Assembly (NCBI GenBank): GCA_029289235.1
Contig: JARFTZ010000039.1
Coordinates: 57,784 to 121,783 of the forward strand
Direction: 5' to 3'
Source of the DNA: Gammaproteobacteria bacterium
GTDB lineage: Bacteria; Pseudomonadota; Gammaproteobacteria; Burkholderiales; Rhodocyclaceae
Length of the DNA stretch: 64,000 nt
The notes under the pieces are model-generated. The model made no database searches. It was given only the letters and a program-made list of their open reading frames with translations, and had not been told where the DNA came from. Both the position numbers and the translations under genes were made by a program. This document shows, in pieces, positions 31,192 through 40,433 of this stretch; within the stretch, counting starts at the first letter, position 1, and the number at the start of each line of letters is the position of its first letter.

Positions 31192-32189
31192 TGATGGCGA
31201 TGGCGATGGCGACGGTGCAACCGAGTGCATTCCCGAAACAGACGGACTTCGATCGCGCGGTCGCCGAAATGTGCGTGCGCGTTCCGGTGGCGACTGGCGC
31301 GGCGGGGCTGGCGAAAGAGCTTGCCAGACTGTCGCCGCAGCTCTTCTTCCGCGATGTCCTGACACGGGGCGGCTGGTACCGGCTGGGCGGCGTGATCGAC
31401 GCCGCCGGCGATCACGTCGCCGATGATCTTGCCCTCTGGGCGGAGGCGGAGCTTGGCCGTTGCGGCGACGACTTCCACGCGCTCGCCGAAGCTTGGGAGG
31501 GGCGTGGTTTGCGCGCGACCCGGCTGATCGGCAAGACGCACTATCTCGTCGCGTCGACCGGACCGCTGGCCGCCGATTTCCTGCAGGTCGAAATCGAGGA
31601 ACTGCAGGAAGTCGTCAGCCATGACCTGTTCCGGGGAGAGGCGCCGGGGAGCCTGGAGGAACTCGCGGATCCTTCGCCCGGCGACCGGGTGGGAAACGGC
31701 GCCGTTCCGCTCGGTGCGCCGTTCTATTCCTTGCGGCGGGTGACCGACGTGGCCGCGTTTCTCAAGCGCATGAGCGAACAGAAGCCGGAGGTGCAGAACG
31801 TGCAGCGCCTTATCGACGCCTGGCAGGCGTCGAGCGCCGGTGCGTCGACGCTGTTCAGCAACCACTGGGTGCTCGCCGTGCGCGAGTACATCGACCGCTA
31901 TCACCAGCCGATCCTGCAGGCGACGCCCGTCGCCGCGGTCAACGGGCTTCTGCCGAAGTTCGCCGGCGCCTTCGGCGCGCGCGGCCTGGTGCTCTACGAA
32001 GCACTGCAGCGGTTCGACCGCCAGCTCGGCTACCCGATGGCCTGGTATTTCCACATGCTGACGACGAAGAGCGTGCCGCACGCTGTGGCCAATGCGGTGG
32101 TGGATGACGTTCAGGCCGGTTTCAGCTATCTGCCCGAACGCGACGTGAAGATCGTCAAGGACTGGTTGCATCGCCCGTTTGCGTTCTGA
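31188..32189 (+). CDS. Conserved-looking nif-operon protein of unknown function
   Basis: This 333-residue soluble protein is one I do not recognise. There is no signal peptide or evident membrane helix. The middle part is acidic and helical (about 130-170), and the C-terminal third is rich in aromatic residues (VLYEALQRFDRQLGYPMAWYFHM). The start lies in a run of ATG/GCG codons, so the exact first codon is ambiguous; the first ATG overlaps the previous stop as ATGA. It ends the nifHDK transcription unit and is convergent with the GNAT gene. The coupling suggests a nitrogenase-related role. Confidence 0.75.
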   Translation: MMMAMAMATVQPSAFPKQTDFDRAVAEMCVRVPVATGAAGLAKELARLSPQLFFRDVLTRGGWYRLGGVIDAAGDHVADDLALWAEAELGRCGDDFHALAEAWEGRGLRATRLIGKTHYLVASTGPLAADFLQVEIEELQEVVSHDLFRGEAPGSLEELADPSPGDRVGNGAVPLGAPFYSLRRVTDVAAFLKRMSEQKPEVQNVQRLIDAWQASSAGASTLFSNHWVLAVREYIDRYHQPILQATPVAAVNGLLPKFAGAFGARGLVLYEALQRFDRQLGYPMAWYFHMLTTKSVPHAVANAVVDDVQAGFSYLPERDVKIVKDWLHRPFAF

Positions 32190-32206
32190 TGCGTGCCTGC
32201 GGGCGA

Positions 32207-32683
32207 TCAGCTCGTCTTGCGCAGAACCTTCATCGCCGATGGCGCGAAGCCCAGGCGCTCGTAGAAGGCCAGGGCCGGCGCGTTATCCTTGTCGGCGAGG
32301 AGCGTCACGCGTGGCATGCCGTTGGCGCGTGCCCAGTCGAGCACGTGTTCGACGAGGCGGCGGCCGAGTTGGCGGCCACGGAATCCGGCCTTCACGATGA
32401 CGTCTTCGACCAGCAGCACCGGGCCGCCCTCGGCGGTGCTGATGGTGATCAATGCGTTGGCCATCCCGGCGACTTTGCCTTCGACGCGCAGGACAAACAG
32501 GCGGCCGATCCGCGGGTTGTCAAGAATCAGGCGCAGGCCCCGGAGCTGCTTGTCGCGCTCGGGACGGAAGTCGCTTTCGAGCGTGAACAGCTCGCACAGC
32601 AGGTCGGCCATCGCCTCGAGATCGGCGTGGGTGGCAAAGTCAATGGTGGCATTCATGGCGATGGTGGCAGGCTTGGCATTCAT
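32207..32683 (-). CDS. GNAT-family N-acetyltransferase
   Basis: This 158-residue acetyltransferase has the acetyl-CoA loop VKAGFRGRQLGRRLVEHVL near 109-127 and the C-terminal ARANGMPRVTLLADKDNAPALAFYERLGF typical of GNAT enzymes. ATG 32683 overlaps the nifQ stop as ATGA and follows GAGGATGC, so it is co-translated with nifQ. The substrate is unknown. GNAT genes next to nifQ or nifH occur in other diazotrophs, but no nitrogenase function is established. Confidence 0.87.
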   Translation of the reverse strand: MNAKPATIAMNATIDFATHADLEAMADLLCELFTLESDFRPERDKQLRGLRLILDNPRIGRLFVLRVEGKVAGMANALITISTAEGGPVLLVEDVIVKAGFRGRQLGRRLVEHVLDWARANGMPRVTLLADKDNAPALAFYERLGFAPSAMKVLRKTS

Positions 32684-33240
32684 GCATCCTCGGGGCCGAA
32701 GCAGATCCGGAAGTCGCAGCAGTCGGCGCAGTGCGGCGACTTGCAGATGAGTATGCCCGAACGCTCGCACAGCTGGCGGTAAAAGAACTTCTTCCATTTC
32801 ATGTCCTTGTCGTTCAGGGCGGCAAGCGACGGAAAGTGCTTCTGCATGAGTGCGGAGAGTACCTTACGGTTCGGCAGGCCCATGTCCTGCCACAAGTGGT
32901 TCTCGCCCATCGCCGCGGTGGCGATGGCGTGGGCGAGCCAGACTTCCATTTCTTCTTCCCCGGCCCGATGGTCGAGAAGCAACTCGACGAGGTCGACGAA
33001 TTCATCGTACTCGAACAAGGCCAGTGCCTTTTCGTCCGGCGTGCCGTTGCGGCAGGCGAGTCCCGGGAAATAGGCGTCGACCAGCGTGCGGAAGCCGTCC
33101 TCGTTCAACCCGCGGATCAGCGGCTGGCGCTGCGCCAGCATGGATTGCACGATGACGCCGGCGAAGGCCTGCGTGGCGGGATCCTCCGGGTGGCGTGCGA
33201 GCGCCAGTGGGGGGCAGGAGAGATCGGTCGCGGTGTCCAT
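32680..33240 (-). CDS. nifQ: Molybdenum donor protein NifQ
   Basis: NifQ is an Fe-S-Mo protein that delivers molybdenum to NifEN/NifH during FeMo-co synthesis. The 186-residue protein ends with the diagnostic C-x4-C-x2-C-x5-C cluster (Cys166, 171, 174, 180). ATG 33240 follows GAGGAAGCCTC. It diverges from nifE with two NifA sites between them and is followed by a GNAT gene in the same unit. Confidence 0.95.
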   Translation of the reverse strand: MDTATDLSCPPLALARHPEDPATQAFAGVIVQSMLAQRQPLIRGLNEDGFRTLVDAYFPGLACRNGTPDEKALALFEYDEFVDLVELLLDHRAGEEEMEVWLAHAIATAAMGENHLWQDMGLPNRKVLSALMQKHFPSLAALNDKDMKWKKFFYRQLCERSGILICKSPHCADCCDFRICFGPEDA

Positions 33241-33277
33241 GAGGCTTCCTCGTCGGGTTGCGGCGGTGCTTTCCTCT

Positions 33278-33293
33278 AGCAAGACTCTTTCCA
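33278..33293 (-). promoter_or_regulatory. Candidate sigma-54 promoter of nifQ
   Basis: Minus strand TGGAAAG, AGTC, TTGCT. The GG and GC doublets are at the right spacing; two mismatches lie in the -24 half. The -12 end lies 37 bp upstream of the nifQ ATG. Confidence 0.55.
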
Positions 33294-33324
33294 CGCGAAA
33301 AACCGGCTTTTCCCGGTGCTGTGA

Positions 33325-33340
33325 TGTTGCGTTCGCGACA
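33325..33340. promoter_or_regulatory. NifA activator site 1 (nifQ/nifE)
   Basis: TGTTGCGTTCGCGACA fits TGT-N10-ACA. It is 31 bp from the candidate nifQ promoter and about 86 bp from the nifE promoter. Confidence 0.65.
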
Positions 33341-33366
33341 AAGCGCGATGAGGCGGTCGTGGCGTC

Positions 33367-33382
33367 TGTCGCGATCGCCACA
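33367..33382. promoter_or_regulatory. NifA activator site 2 (nifQ/nifE)
   Basis: TGTCGCGATCGCCACA fits TGT-N10-ACA, with a palindromic GCGATCGC core. It lies 42 bp (about four helical turns) from site 1 and 43 bp upstream of the nifE -24 element. Confidence 0.65.
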
Positions 33383-33425
33383 AAACACGCGGGCTGCAAG
33401 GCCCGAAATCAGGGGTTTGCGGGCG

Positions 33426-33441
33426 TGGCACAGCGATTGCG
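33426..33441 (+). promoter_or_regulatory. Sigma-54 promoter of nifE
   Basis: TGGCACA, GCGA, TTGCG: perfect -24/-12 element ending 26 bp upstream of the nifE ATG. It should drive the nifENX-to-nifUS unit. Confidence 0.9.
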
Positions 33442-33467
33442 TAGGGAAGGGCGAAAGGACGCCCATC

Positions 33468-34880
33468 ATGAGAACCAGCGACATCGCCCTGCTGATCGAC
33501 GAGCCGGCCTGCGCCAACAACGCGAACAAGGCCAAGGGCGGCTGCATGCGCCCCAAGCCCGGCGCCACCGCCGGCGGTTGCCCCTTCGACGGCGCGCAGA
33601 TCACCCTGTTCCCGATTGCCGACGTGGCGCACATCGTCCACGGGCCGATCGCCTGCACCGGCGATTCGTGGGATAACCGCGGCACCCGCACCAGCGGTCC
33701 CGCGTTCCACCGCCTGGGGATGACCACCGACCTGTCCGAGCAGGACATCGTGATGGGGCGCAACGAGAAAAAACTCTTCCATGCGATCCGCCAGGCGATC
33801 GATACGTACTCGCCGGCTGCCGTGTTCGTGTATGCGACCTGCGTCACCGCAATGATCGGCGAAGACCTGCCGGCGCTGTGCAAGGATGCGGCGGCGCGCT
33901 GGGGCGTGCCGGTCATTCCAGTCGACGCGGCGGGGTTCTACGGTTCCAAGAAACTCGGCGATCGCATCGCCGGCCAGACGATGTTCGACCATGTCATCGG
34001 CACCCGCGAGCCGGACCCCGTTCCCGAATCGGTCCAACGGCCGGGCATCACGGTGCATGACGTGGCGATGATCGCCGAATACAACATCCGCGGCGAGTTC
34101 TGGCACGTGGCGCCGCTGTTCGACGAACTCGGGTTGCGCATCGTCGGTTCGCTGTCGGGCGACGCGCGCTTCCGCGAGGTGCAGACGATGCACCGCGCCA
34201 AGGCGTCGATGGTGGTGTGCTCGAACGCGTTGCTCAACGTGGCGCGCCAACTGAAGGAGACCTGGGGCGTCCCGTATTTCGAAGGCAGCTTCTACGGCGT
34301 GACTGATACCTCCAATGCCTTGCGCGAGTTCGCCCGGCTGCTCGGCGACGCGGATCTCATTGCGCGCACCGAGGCGCTGATCGCCCGCGAGGAGGCCAGG
34401 GCCAGCGCGCAGCTCGCACCGTGGCGGGAACGCCTCGCCGGCAAGCGCGCCTTGCTCTACACCGGCGGCGTCAAATCGTGGTCGATCATCTCGGCGCTGC
34501 GCGATCTCGGCATGGAGGTCGTGGCGACCGGTGTGCGCAAGTCGACCGAGGACGACAAGGAGCGCATCCGCGATCTGCTCGGTGAAGACGCGCACATGAT
34601 CGAGGACGGCAATCCGGCCGGTCTGCTCAAGGTTTACAACGAGAAAGGCGCCGACGTGCTGATCGCCGGCGGGCGCAACCTCTATACCGCGATGAAGGCA
34701 CGCATCCCCTTCCTCGACGTCAATCAGGAGCGCGAATACGCCTACGCCGGTTACGCCGGCATGCTGGAAATGGCGCGGCAACTCGCCTTGACCATCGAAA
34801 GTCCCGTCTGGCCTGCCGTGCGCAAACCGGCGCCGTGGGCGGGCAGGATTGCCGGCGAAGCGCTTGGAGCTGCGCGATGA
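33468..34880 (+). CDS. nifE: FeMo-cofactor scaffold protein NifE
   Basis: NifE pairs with NifN as the scaffold on which NifB-co is matured to FeMo-co. The 470-residue protein is a NifD paralogue; Cys38, Cys63 and Cys125 ([13 protein letters not shown]) match the [4Fe-4S] ligands. The N-terminus [18 protein letters not shown] with [18 protein letters not shown] is typical. The start ATG at 33468 lies 26 bp from a consensus sigma-54 promoter. Further upstream in-frame codons lie within the promoter region and cannot be used. Confidence 0.97.
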   Translation: MRTSDIALLIDEPACANNANKAKGGCMRPKPGATAGGCPFDGAQITLFPIADVAHIVHGPIACTGDSWDNRGTRTSGPAFHRLGMTTDLSEQDIVMGRNEKKLFHAIRQAIDTYSPAAVFVYATCVTAMIGEDLPALCKDAAARWGVPVIPVDAAGFYGSKKLGDRIAGQTMFDHVIGTREPDPVPESVQRPGITVHDVAMIAEYNIRGEFWHVAPLFDELGLRIVGSLSGDARFREVQTMHRAKASMVVCSNALLNVARQLKETWGVPYFEGSFYGVTDTSNALREFARLLGDADLIARTEALIAREEARASAQLAPWRERLAGKRALLYTGGVKSWSIISALRDLGMEVVATGVRKSTEDDKERIRDLLGEDAHMIEDGNPAGLLKVYNEKGADVLIAGGRNLYTAMKARIPFLDVNQEREYAYAGYAGMLEMARQLALTIESPVWPAVRKPAPWAGRIAGEALGAAR

Positions 34881-34893
34881 AAGCGTTTCTTCC

Positions 34894-34963
34894 GTCATCC
34901 CGGCGAAGGCCGGGATCCAGCCGGTGCTCCGAAAACCTCGATTCCGGCTTTCGCCGGAATGAC
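34894..34963. repeat. Dispersed palindromic repeat, copy 6 (nifE-nifN)
   Basis: Arms GTCATCCCGGCGAAGGCCGG and ATTCCGGCTTTCGCCGGAATGAC. The spacer CGGTGCTCCGAAAACCT is shared exactly with copy 1 in the rnf operon. It separates two genes whose products form a 2:2 complex, in a 120-bp gap. Confidence 0.85.
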
Positions 34964-35000
34964 GCTCTTCCGGGATGTGACCCCATTCGAGGAGGCCTCC

Positions 35001-36401
35001 ATGGCTGAAATCATCCGCACCCCCAAACCCCTGACCGTCAGCCCGCTCAAGGCGAGCCCGGCGATCGGCGCGGCGCTGGCCTTCCTCGGCATGCGCAACA
35101 GCCTGCCGATGCTGCACGGCGCGCAAGGCTGCACCGCCTTCGGCAAGGTCTTTTTCGTGCGGCATTTCCGCGAGCCGATTCCGTTGCAGACGACGGCGAT
35201 GGATCAGATCGCCACGGTGATGAGCGCCGACGAGAACGTCATCGAAGGGCTGAAGACGATCTGCGAGAAGAACAAGCCGGAGGTCATCGGTCTGCCGACG
35301 ACCGGCCTCTCTGAAACGCAGGGCACGGACATCCACCGTCTGGTGCGGGAATTCCGCGCGAAGTATCCGGAATACGCGGCGACCGTGGTCATTCCCGTGA
35401 ATACGCCCGACTTCGCCGGCTGCTTCGAGAGCGGCTTCGCCCTGGCGCTCGACGCGATCGTCGACACCCTCGTTCCTGAAAGCCGCCACGTCGGACGCCG
35501 CCGCCGGCAGGTCAACGTGCTGGCCTCGTCGATGCTGACGCCGGGCGACATCGAGGCGGTCAAGGAGTGGATCGAAGCCTTCGGGCTGCGTCCGCTGGTC
35601 GTGCCGGATATCGGCGACTCGCTCGACGGCCACCTGATTGACAAGCAGCATTCCCCGCTGACGCTCGGCGGCGCGCCGTTGGCCGAGATCGCGGCGATGG
35701 GCGAGTCGATCGCCACGCTGGTCATCGGCCGTTCGATCAGCGCTGCGGCCGACCGGCTCGAAGCACGCACCGGCGTGCCGACCTTCCGCTTCGATCACCT
35801 GATCGGTCTCGACGCCAGTGACCGGTTCTCGCAGACGCTGGCCGAGATCTCCGGCGTTGCCGTGCCGGCGAAGATCGAGCGCCATCGCGCGCAGTTGCAG
35901 GACGCGATGGTCGACACGCATTTCATGACCGGCTTCCTGCGCGTGGCGCTGGGTCTCGAACCGGACCTGCTCAAGGGGCTCGCTGATCTGCTGGTAAGCA
36001 TGGGCGCGACCGTTGTGACGGCCGTGACGCCGGCGCGGGCCGGCGTGCTGGAGAGCGTGCCGTGCGAGACGGTCCGGGTCGGCGATCTGGATGACCTGGA
36101 GAAGTCGGCGGCGGCCAACGGCGCGCAACTGCTGGTGAGCAATTCGCACGGCGTCGAGGTCGCCAACCGTCTGGGCATTTCGTTGCTGCGTGCCGGGTTC
36201 CCGCTGTACGACCAGGTCGGCGGCTACGCGCGCGGCTGGTCCGGCTACCGCCTGGCGCGGCAAGCCTTGTTCGATGTCGCCAACCTTTTCCTGGGGCAGC
36301 ACCATGACATTCCTGCCTACCGATCGATCTACCGCAACTACCCCGACAGCAGCACCGGCGCGCGGCCGCCGCAAGCTTGCGCTGGCGTGGTCCGCCACTG
36401 A
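35001..36401 (+). CDS. nifN: FeMo-cofactor scaffold protein NifN
   Basis: This 466-residue NifK paralogue completes the NifEN scaffold. Cys44 ([20 protein letters not shown]) is the cluster ligand contributed by NifN. ATG 35001 follows GAGGAGGCCTCC; an in-frame codon at 34959 lies in the palindromic repeat and is rejected. The C-terminal ~30 residues are proline/alanine-rich and overlap the probable start of nifX. Confidence 0.96.
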   Translation: MAEIIRTPKPLTVSPLKASPAIGAALAFLGMRNSLPMLHGAQGCTAFGKVFFVRHFREPIPLQTTAMDQIATVMSADENVIEGLKTICEKNKPEVIGLPTTGLSETQGTDIHRLVREFRAKYPEYAATVVIPVNTPDFAGCFESGFALALDAIVDTLVPESRHVGRRRRQVNVLASSMLTPGDIEAVKEWIEAFGLRPLVVPDIGDSLDGHLIDKQHSPLTLGGAPLAEIAAMGESIATLVIGRSISAAADRLEARTGVPTFRFDHLIGLDASDRFSQTLAEISGVAVPAKIERHRAQLQDAMVDTHFMTGFLRVALGLEPDLLKGLADLLVSMGATVVTAVTPARAGVLESVPCETVRVGDLDDLEKSAAANGAQLLVSNSHGVEVANRLGISLLRAGFPLYDQVGGYARGWSGYRLARQALFDVANLFLGQHHDIPAYRSIYRNYPDSSTGARPPQACAGVVRH

Positions 36402-36843
36402 CGGAGAACCCGTCGTGCACGCGACCTCGCTCAAGATCGCCTTCGCCACCAGCGACCGGCTCGTCGTCGATCAGCACTTCGGCGCGGCCGCCGGCTTTGC
36501 GATCTACGCGGTCGATGGCGACAGCGCGCACCTGATCGAAGCGACCGAGTACCCGCTCGAATCGATGGATGGCAACGAGGACAAGCTGGCGAGCCGCATC
36601 GCCGCGCTGGCCGGATGTGCCGCCGTCTATTGCCTGGCCGTCGGCGGTTCGGCCGTCCGCCAGTTGCTCGCCGGCGGCGTACAGCCCGTCCGCCTCGAGA
36701 CTGAAACCCCGATCGAGTCGTTGCTGCACATGCTCTGCAAGGCCGTGCGCGAGGGCGGCGTGGCATGGATTGACCGGATCGTTCGCCATACGCAGGACCA
36801 GGATCGTTTCGACCGCATGGCGGAGGAAGGGTGGCAGGAATGA
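36304..36843 (+). CDS. nifX: FeMo-cofactor carrier protein NifX
   Basis: NifX binds NifB-co and the VK-cluster and passes precursors to NifEN. The cofactor domain is clear ([27 protein letters not shown]). The ATG at 36304 gives 179 residues and includes RRKLALAWS, which resembles the KRLKLV-type start of other NifX proteins; it overlaps nifN by 98 bp. A GTG at 36415 with GGAGA upstream is the alternative and would give 142 residues. It ends in ATGA overlap with the RseC-like gene. Confidence 0.9.
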   Translation: MTFLPTDRSTATTPTAAPARGRRKLALAWSATDGEPVVHATSLKIAFATSDRLVVDQHFGAAAGFAIYAVDGDSAHLIEATEYPLESMDGNEDKLASRIAALAGCAAVYCLAVGGSAVRQLLAGGVQPVRLETETPIESLLHMLCKAVREGGVAWIDRIVRHTQDQDRFDRMAEEGWQE

Positions 36844-37298
36844 GCGCCCCGACTGAGTCCATTGCCGAATCCATCGTCCGTCGCGGCGAAGTCGTCCGCA
36901 TCGTGCGCGACCGGGCGCAGATTCGCCTCGAGCCGTCGCCCGGTTGCGCCGCCTGTGGCAATCGCGGCAGCTGCGGGTCGGGCGATGCCACGTCACGGTC
37001 GATCGAGATGGCGCTGCCGGCGCGCGCGCAGATCGGCGACATGGTGACCGTGAATATCCAGGCTGGCTCGCTGGCGCTGGCCGCGATGCTCGGCTACCTG
37101 CTGCCGCCGGTCGCCATGCTTGCTGGCGCCGTTATTGCCGATCAACTCTACGCCAGCGATCTCGCCGCAGTCATTGGCGCCGCGCTGGGTCTCGCCGCCG
37201 GCGTACTGGCCGCCCGCCTGATTTCACAGTTCGCTTTCGGCAATGTCGCCGCGCTGGCGAGCTGTCACCCCGCTTTTCAACCTGGAGAACATCCATGA
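36840..37298 (+). CDS. RseC/MucC-family membrane protein in the nif operon
   Basis: This 152-residue protein has a cysteine-bearing N-terminal domain (CAACGNRGSCGSG near 36-48) and two membrane helices (about 79-100 and 106-127), the RseC layout. RseC with RsxABCDGE (the Rnf homologue) reduces SoxR in E. coli. Here it is translationally coupled on both sides (ATGA with nifX and with the DUF269-type gene). An accessory role for Rnf in nitrogen fixation is inferred. Confidence 0.88.
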   Translation: MSAPTESIAESIVRRGEVVRIVRDRAQIRLEPSPGCAACGNRGSCGSGDATSRSIEMALPARAQIGDMVTVNIQAGSLALAAMLGYLLPPVAMLAGAVIADQLYASDLAAVIGAALGLAAGVLAARLISQFAFGNVAALASCHPAFQPGEHP

Positions 37299-37777
37299 GC
37301 GCTATCGTCGAATCCCCGGCCTCGGTTCTTGCGGGCGACCCCCTTCTTGAAACCGACTTCATCAGGGAAATGGTGCGCCAGATGCGCGCGCTGGACAGTT
37401 ACGGCCAATACGACGGGCAACCCGCCACCGTACTGCTCGCTCCGCTGGTGCTGACCAAGGAGCGCAAGGCCGGGATTCCCATCATCGGTGATCCGGACGA
37501 AACGACGCTGGCGTGCATCAAGGCTTTCTACAACGCGATCGCGACACTGATCGAGAAGGAGTGCGGGCTGATGGCCGTGCCGCTCGTCCATCTGACGCAC
37601 GAGGGCTTCGGCCGCGTGCTGATCACCGTCGGCAAGCTCGTGGTGCTCGACCGCACGCTGCGCGACGCGCATCGCTTCGGCTTCGGCAGCCTTTCGAAGA
37701 TGAAGGACGAAGCCGACAAGTACCTCGCGGTGGCGCTCGAGATTGTCGGCCGCTTCCCCGACGTCGCCGGACTCTGA
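37295..37777 (+). CDS. NifX-associated nitrogen fixation protein (DUF269 type)
   Basis: This 160-residue protein matches the NifX-associated family found directly after nifX in many diazotrophs: DPLLETDFIREMVRQMRALDSYG near 15-37, APLVLTKERKAGIPIIGDPD near 50-69 and a C-terminal KMKDEADKYLAVALEIVGRFPDVA. Its function is unknown. It starts inside the stop of the RseC-like gene (ATGA) after CTGGAGAACATCC. Confidence 0.92.
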   Translation: MSAIVESPASVLAGDPLLETDFIREMVRQMRALDSYGQYDGQPATVLLAPLVLTKERKAGIPIIGDPDETTLACIKAFYNAIATLIEKECGLMAVPLVHLTHEGFGRVLITVGKLVVLDRTLRDAHRFGFGSLSKMKDEADKYLAVALEIVGRFPDVAGL

Positions 37778-37816
37778 ACCGCTCGCTTGCCGAACAGATT
37801 ACTCAAGGAGAATGAC

Positions 37817-38119
37817 ATGGAAAACATCACCGGATTGACCCTCAACGGAACCCCCTGGACACCGGAATTTGCCACTGCGCTCGACCCGAAGAAGTGCATC
37901 GGCTGCGGACGCTGCTTCAAGGTCTGCCCGCGCGACGTGCTCGACCTGATCGACCGTGGCGAGGACATGGAGATCGAGGACGAGGATTATGACGAAGATG
38001 ATACGGCGTCGGTCATGATGCTCAAGAACCCCGGCGACTGCATCGGCTGCGGCGCCTGCGGACGGGTCTGTCCGAAGGGGTGTTACAGCTATTCGCCGGC
38101 GCCGGTGACGGCGGCGTAG
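37817..38119 (+). CDS. fdxB: Nif-specific ferredoxin III
   Basis: This 100-residue 2[4Fe-4S] ferredoxin begins MENITGLTLNGTPWTPEFAT, the distinctive start of the nif-specific ferredoxin III family. Ligands are Cys27, 30, 33, 37 and a second set in CIGCGACGRVC. An acidic insert (EDMEIEDEDYDEDD) lies between the motifs. ATG 37817 follows AAGGAGAATGAC. It sits between the DUF269-type gene and nifU, its usual place. Confidence 0.93.
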   Translation: MENITGLTLNGTPWTPEFATALDPKKCIGCGRCFKVCPRDVLDLIDRGEDMEIEDEDYDEDDTASVMMLKNPGDCIGCGACGRVCPKGCYSYSPAPVTAA

Positions 38120-38163
38120 TGCGGTAAACGGGATTTGCCGATTCAATTTCAAGGAGCCGCACC

Positions 38164-39066
38164 ATGTGGGATTACTCGGATAAGGTTCGCGAACACTTCT
38201 TCAACCCGCGCAACGCCGGGCCGCTGGAAGGCGCCAACGCGATCGGTGACGTCGGCTCGATCAAATGCGGCGACGCGCTGCGCCTGATGCTGAAGGTCGA
38301 TCCGCAGGACGAACGCATCCTCGACGCGCATTTCCAGACCTTCGGTTGCGGCTCGGCGATCGCTTCATCGTCGGCGCTGACCGAGATGGCCAAAGGAAAG
38401 ACCCTCGACGAGGCGCTGGCGATCAGCAACCAGGACATCGCCGACTACCTCGACGGCTTGCCGGCCGAGAAGATGCACTGCTCGGTGATGGGGCGCGAGG
38501 CGCTGCAGGCGGCGGTGGCCAACTACCGCGGCGAAACGTGGAGCGACGATCACGTCGAAGGCGCGATGGTCTGCAAGTGCTTCGCCGTCGATGCGGCGCT
38601 GATCGAGGACGTGGTGCGCGCCAACAACCTGACGACGGTCGAGCAGGTAACCAATTTCACCAAGGCGGGCGGCGGCTGTTCAAGCTGCCACGAAGGCGTC
38701 GAGGAGATTCTTGCGAAGGTCGCCGGCGAGCGTTGCACCGCGCCGGTACCGGAGGTGAAGACCATCGAAGTGACTCCCCCGAAGGCGAAGCCCGTGCAGC
38801 CGCGCCTCACCAACTTCCAGCGCATGCGCCGGATCGAGGAAGTCATCGAGTCGATCCGCCCGATGCTGCAACGCGACCATGGTGACATCGAGATCGTCGA
38901 GGTCGACGGCCGCAACATCTACGTGAATCTCAAGGGCGCCTGCCAGGGCTGCATGATGGAGCAGATGACGCTGGCCGGCATCCAGGATCAGCTCGTCGAG
39001 GCATTGGGCGAGTTCGTGCAGTTGCTGCCCGCCGGGTTGCTGGCGCGCGCGGCGATACCGGCTTGA
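38164..39066 (+). CDS. nifU: Fe-S cluster scaffold protein NifU
   Basis: NifU assembles Fe-S clusters for nitrogenase with sulfur from NifS. The 300-residue protein has all three domains: IscU-like (Cys35, Cys62, Cys106), a central permanent [2Fe-2S] domain (Cys137, Cys139, Cys172, Cys175), and a C-terminal Nfu domain (Cys260, Cys263). ATG 38164 follows AAGGAGCCGCACC. Confidence 0.97.
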   Translation: MWDYSDKVREHFFNPRNAGPLEGANAIGDVGSIKCGDALRLMLKVDPQDERILDAHFQTFGCGSAIASSSALTEMAKGKTLDEALAISNQDIADYLDGLPAEKMHCSVMGREALQAAVANYRGETWSDDHVEGAMVCKCFAVDAALIEDVVRANNLTTVEQVTNFTKAGGGCSSCHEGVEEILAKVAGERCTAPVPEVKTIEVTPPKAKPVQPRLTNFQRMRRIEEVIESIRPMLQRDHGDIEIVEVDGRNIYVNLKGACQGCMMEQMTLAGIQDQLVEALGEFVQLLPAGLLARAAIPA

Positions 39067-39086
39067 AGCGGAAACCACAAGTGGTC

Positions 39087-39153
39087 GTCACCCCGGCGAA
39101 GGCCGGGGTCCAGTACGTGGCTTTTCCTGGATTCCGGCATCCGCCGGAATGAC
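39087..39153. repeat. Dispersed palindromic repeat, copy 7 (nifU-nifS)
   Basis: Arms GTCACCCCGGCGAAGGCCGG and ATTCCGGCATCCGCCGGAATGAC. It occupies the 123-bp gap between nifU and nifS, 36 bp before the nifS ATG. Confidence 0.85.
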
Positions 39154-39189
39154 GAATCTGAAGTTGGTACGATCCGGAAGGAATACCTT

Positions 39190-40398
39190 ATGAACCCCAT
39201 CTACCTCGACAACAACGCGACGACCGCCTGCGATCCTGCCGTCGTCGAAGCCATGCTGCCCTTCTTCACCGAGCAGTTCGGCAACCCCTCGTCGATGCAC
39301 AGCTTCGGCAACAAGGTTGCGCATGCGCTGAAGGAAGCGCGCGGCAGGGTGCAGGCCTTGCTCGGTGCCGAGCACGAGTCGGAGATCGTCTTCACCTCCT
39401 GCGGCACCGAATCCGACTCGACCGCGATCCTCTCGGCGTTGAAGGCACAGAGCGGCCGCAACCAGATCATCACCACCGCCGTCGAACATCCGGCCGTCCT
39501 CACGCTCTGCGATTATCTGGAGAAGGAGGGGGTGGTCGTTCATCGCTTGGGCGTGGACAAGAAGGGGCGGCTCGACCTCGATGAATACCGTTCACTGCTC
39601 TCGCCACGCACCGCCATCGTCTCGGTGATGTGGGCCAATAATGAAACGGGCACGATCTTCCCGGTCGAAACGATGGCAGAGATGGCGCGCTCGGTCGGCG
39701 CCATGTTCCACACCGACGCCGTGCAGGCCGTCGGCAAGATCGCCATCGATCTCAAGTCCACCAAGATCGACATGCTCTCGCTCTCCGGCCACAAGCTGCA
39801 CGCGCCCAAAGGCGTCGGCGTGCTCTACCTGCGCCGCAACACGCGCTTCAGGCCGCTCCTGCGCGGCGGCCATCAGGAACGCGGCAGGCGTTCAGGGACA
39901 GAGAACTCCGCATCGATTGTCGGCCTCGGCGTTGCCGCGCAGCAGGCGCTTGATCACATGGGCTACGAGAATACCGAGGTGAAGCGTCTGCGCGACCGGC
40001 TCGAAGCCGGCATCCTGCCGCGCGTGCCGCGCTCCTTCGTTACCGGCGATCCGGCGAACCGCCTGCCGAACACGGCGAATATTGCTTTCGAGTTCGTCGA
40101 AGGCGAGGCGATCCTCATGCTGCTCAACAGGCAAGGCATCGCCGCCTCGAGCGGTTCGGCGTGCACCTCCGGCTCGCTTGAACCCTCGCACGTCATGCGC
40201 GCGATGGGGATTCCCTACACGGCGGCGCACGGCACCATCCGCTTCTCGCTTTCGCGCTATACCACGGAAGCCGAGATCGACCGCGTGATCGAAGCCGTGC
40301 CGCCGATCATCGCCCAGTTGCGCAAGCTTTCGCCGTACTGGAGCGAGAACGGGCCGGTCGAGGCGAGCGAGCAGGGGTTTGCGCCGGCTTATGCGTAA
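39190..40398 (+). CDS. nifS: Cysteine desulfurase NifS
   Basis: NifS is a PLP enzyme that takes sulfur from cysteine for cluster assembly on NifU. The 402-residue protein has the PLP lysine Lys202 in SGHKLHAPKG and the catalytic loop Cys325 in SGSACTSGS. It is the last gene of the nifE unit; no nifV, nifW or nifZ follows, and the next gene is convergent. ATG 39190 is preceded by GGAAGGAATACCTT. Confidence 0.97.
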   Translation: MNPIYLDNNATTACDPAVVEAMLPFFTEQFGNPSSMHSFGNKVAHALKEARGRVQALLGAEHESEIVFTSCGTESDSTAILSALKAQSGRNQIITTAVEHPAVLTLCDYLEKEGVVVHRLGVDKKGRLDLDEYRSLLSPRTAIVSVMWANNETGTIFPVETMAEMARSVGAMFHTDAVQAVGKIAIDLKSTKIDMLSLSGHKLHAPKGVGVLYLRRNTRFRPLLRGGHQERGRRSGTENSASIVGLGVAAQQALDHMGYENTEVKRLRDRLEAGILPRVPRSFVTGDPANRLPNTANIAFEFVEGEAILMLLNRQGIAASSGSACTSGSLEPSHVMRAMGIPYTAAHGTIRFSLSRYTTEAEIDRVIEAVPPIIAQLRKLSPYWSENGPVEASEQGFAPAYA

Positions 40399-40433
40399 AA
40401 GGTGGTGAGAGTGCGGCGAGGCGTTGCGGCGGG

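Noticed and set aside
33276..36449. A 1057-codon open frame antisense to nifE and nifN
   Set aside because: It is a shadow of high-GC coding on the other strand; nifE and nifN carry all family motifs, and the antisense product has only low-complexity Arg/Ala/Gln content.
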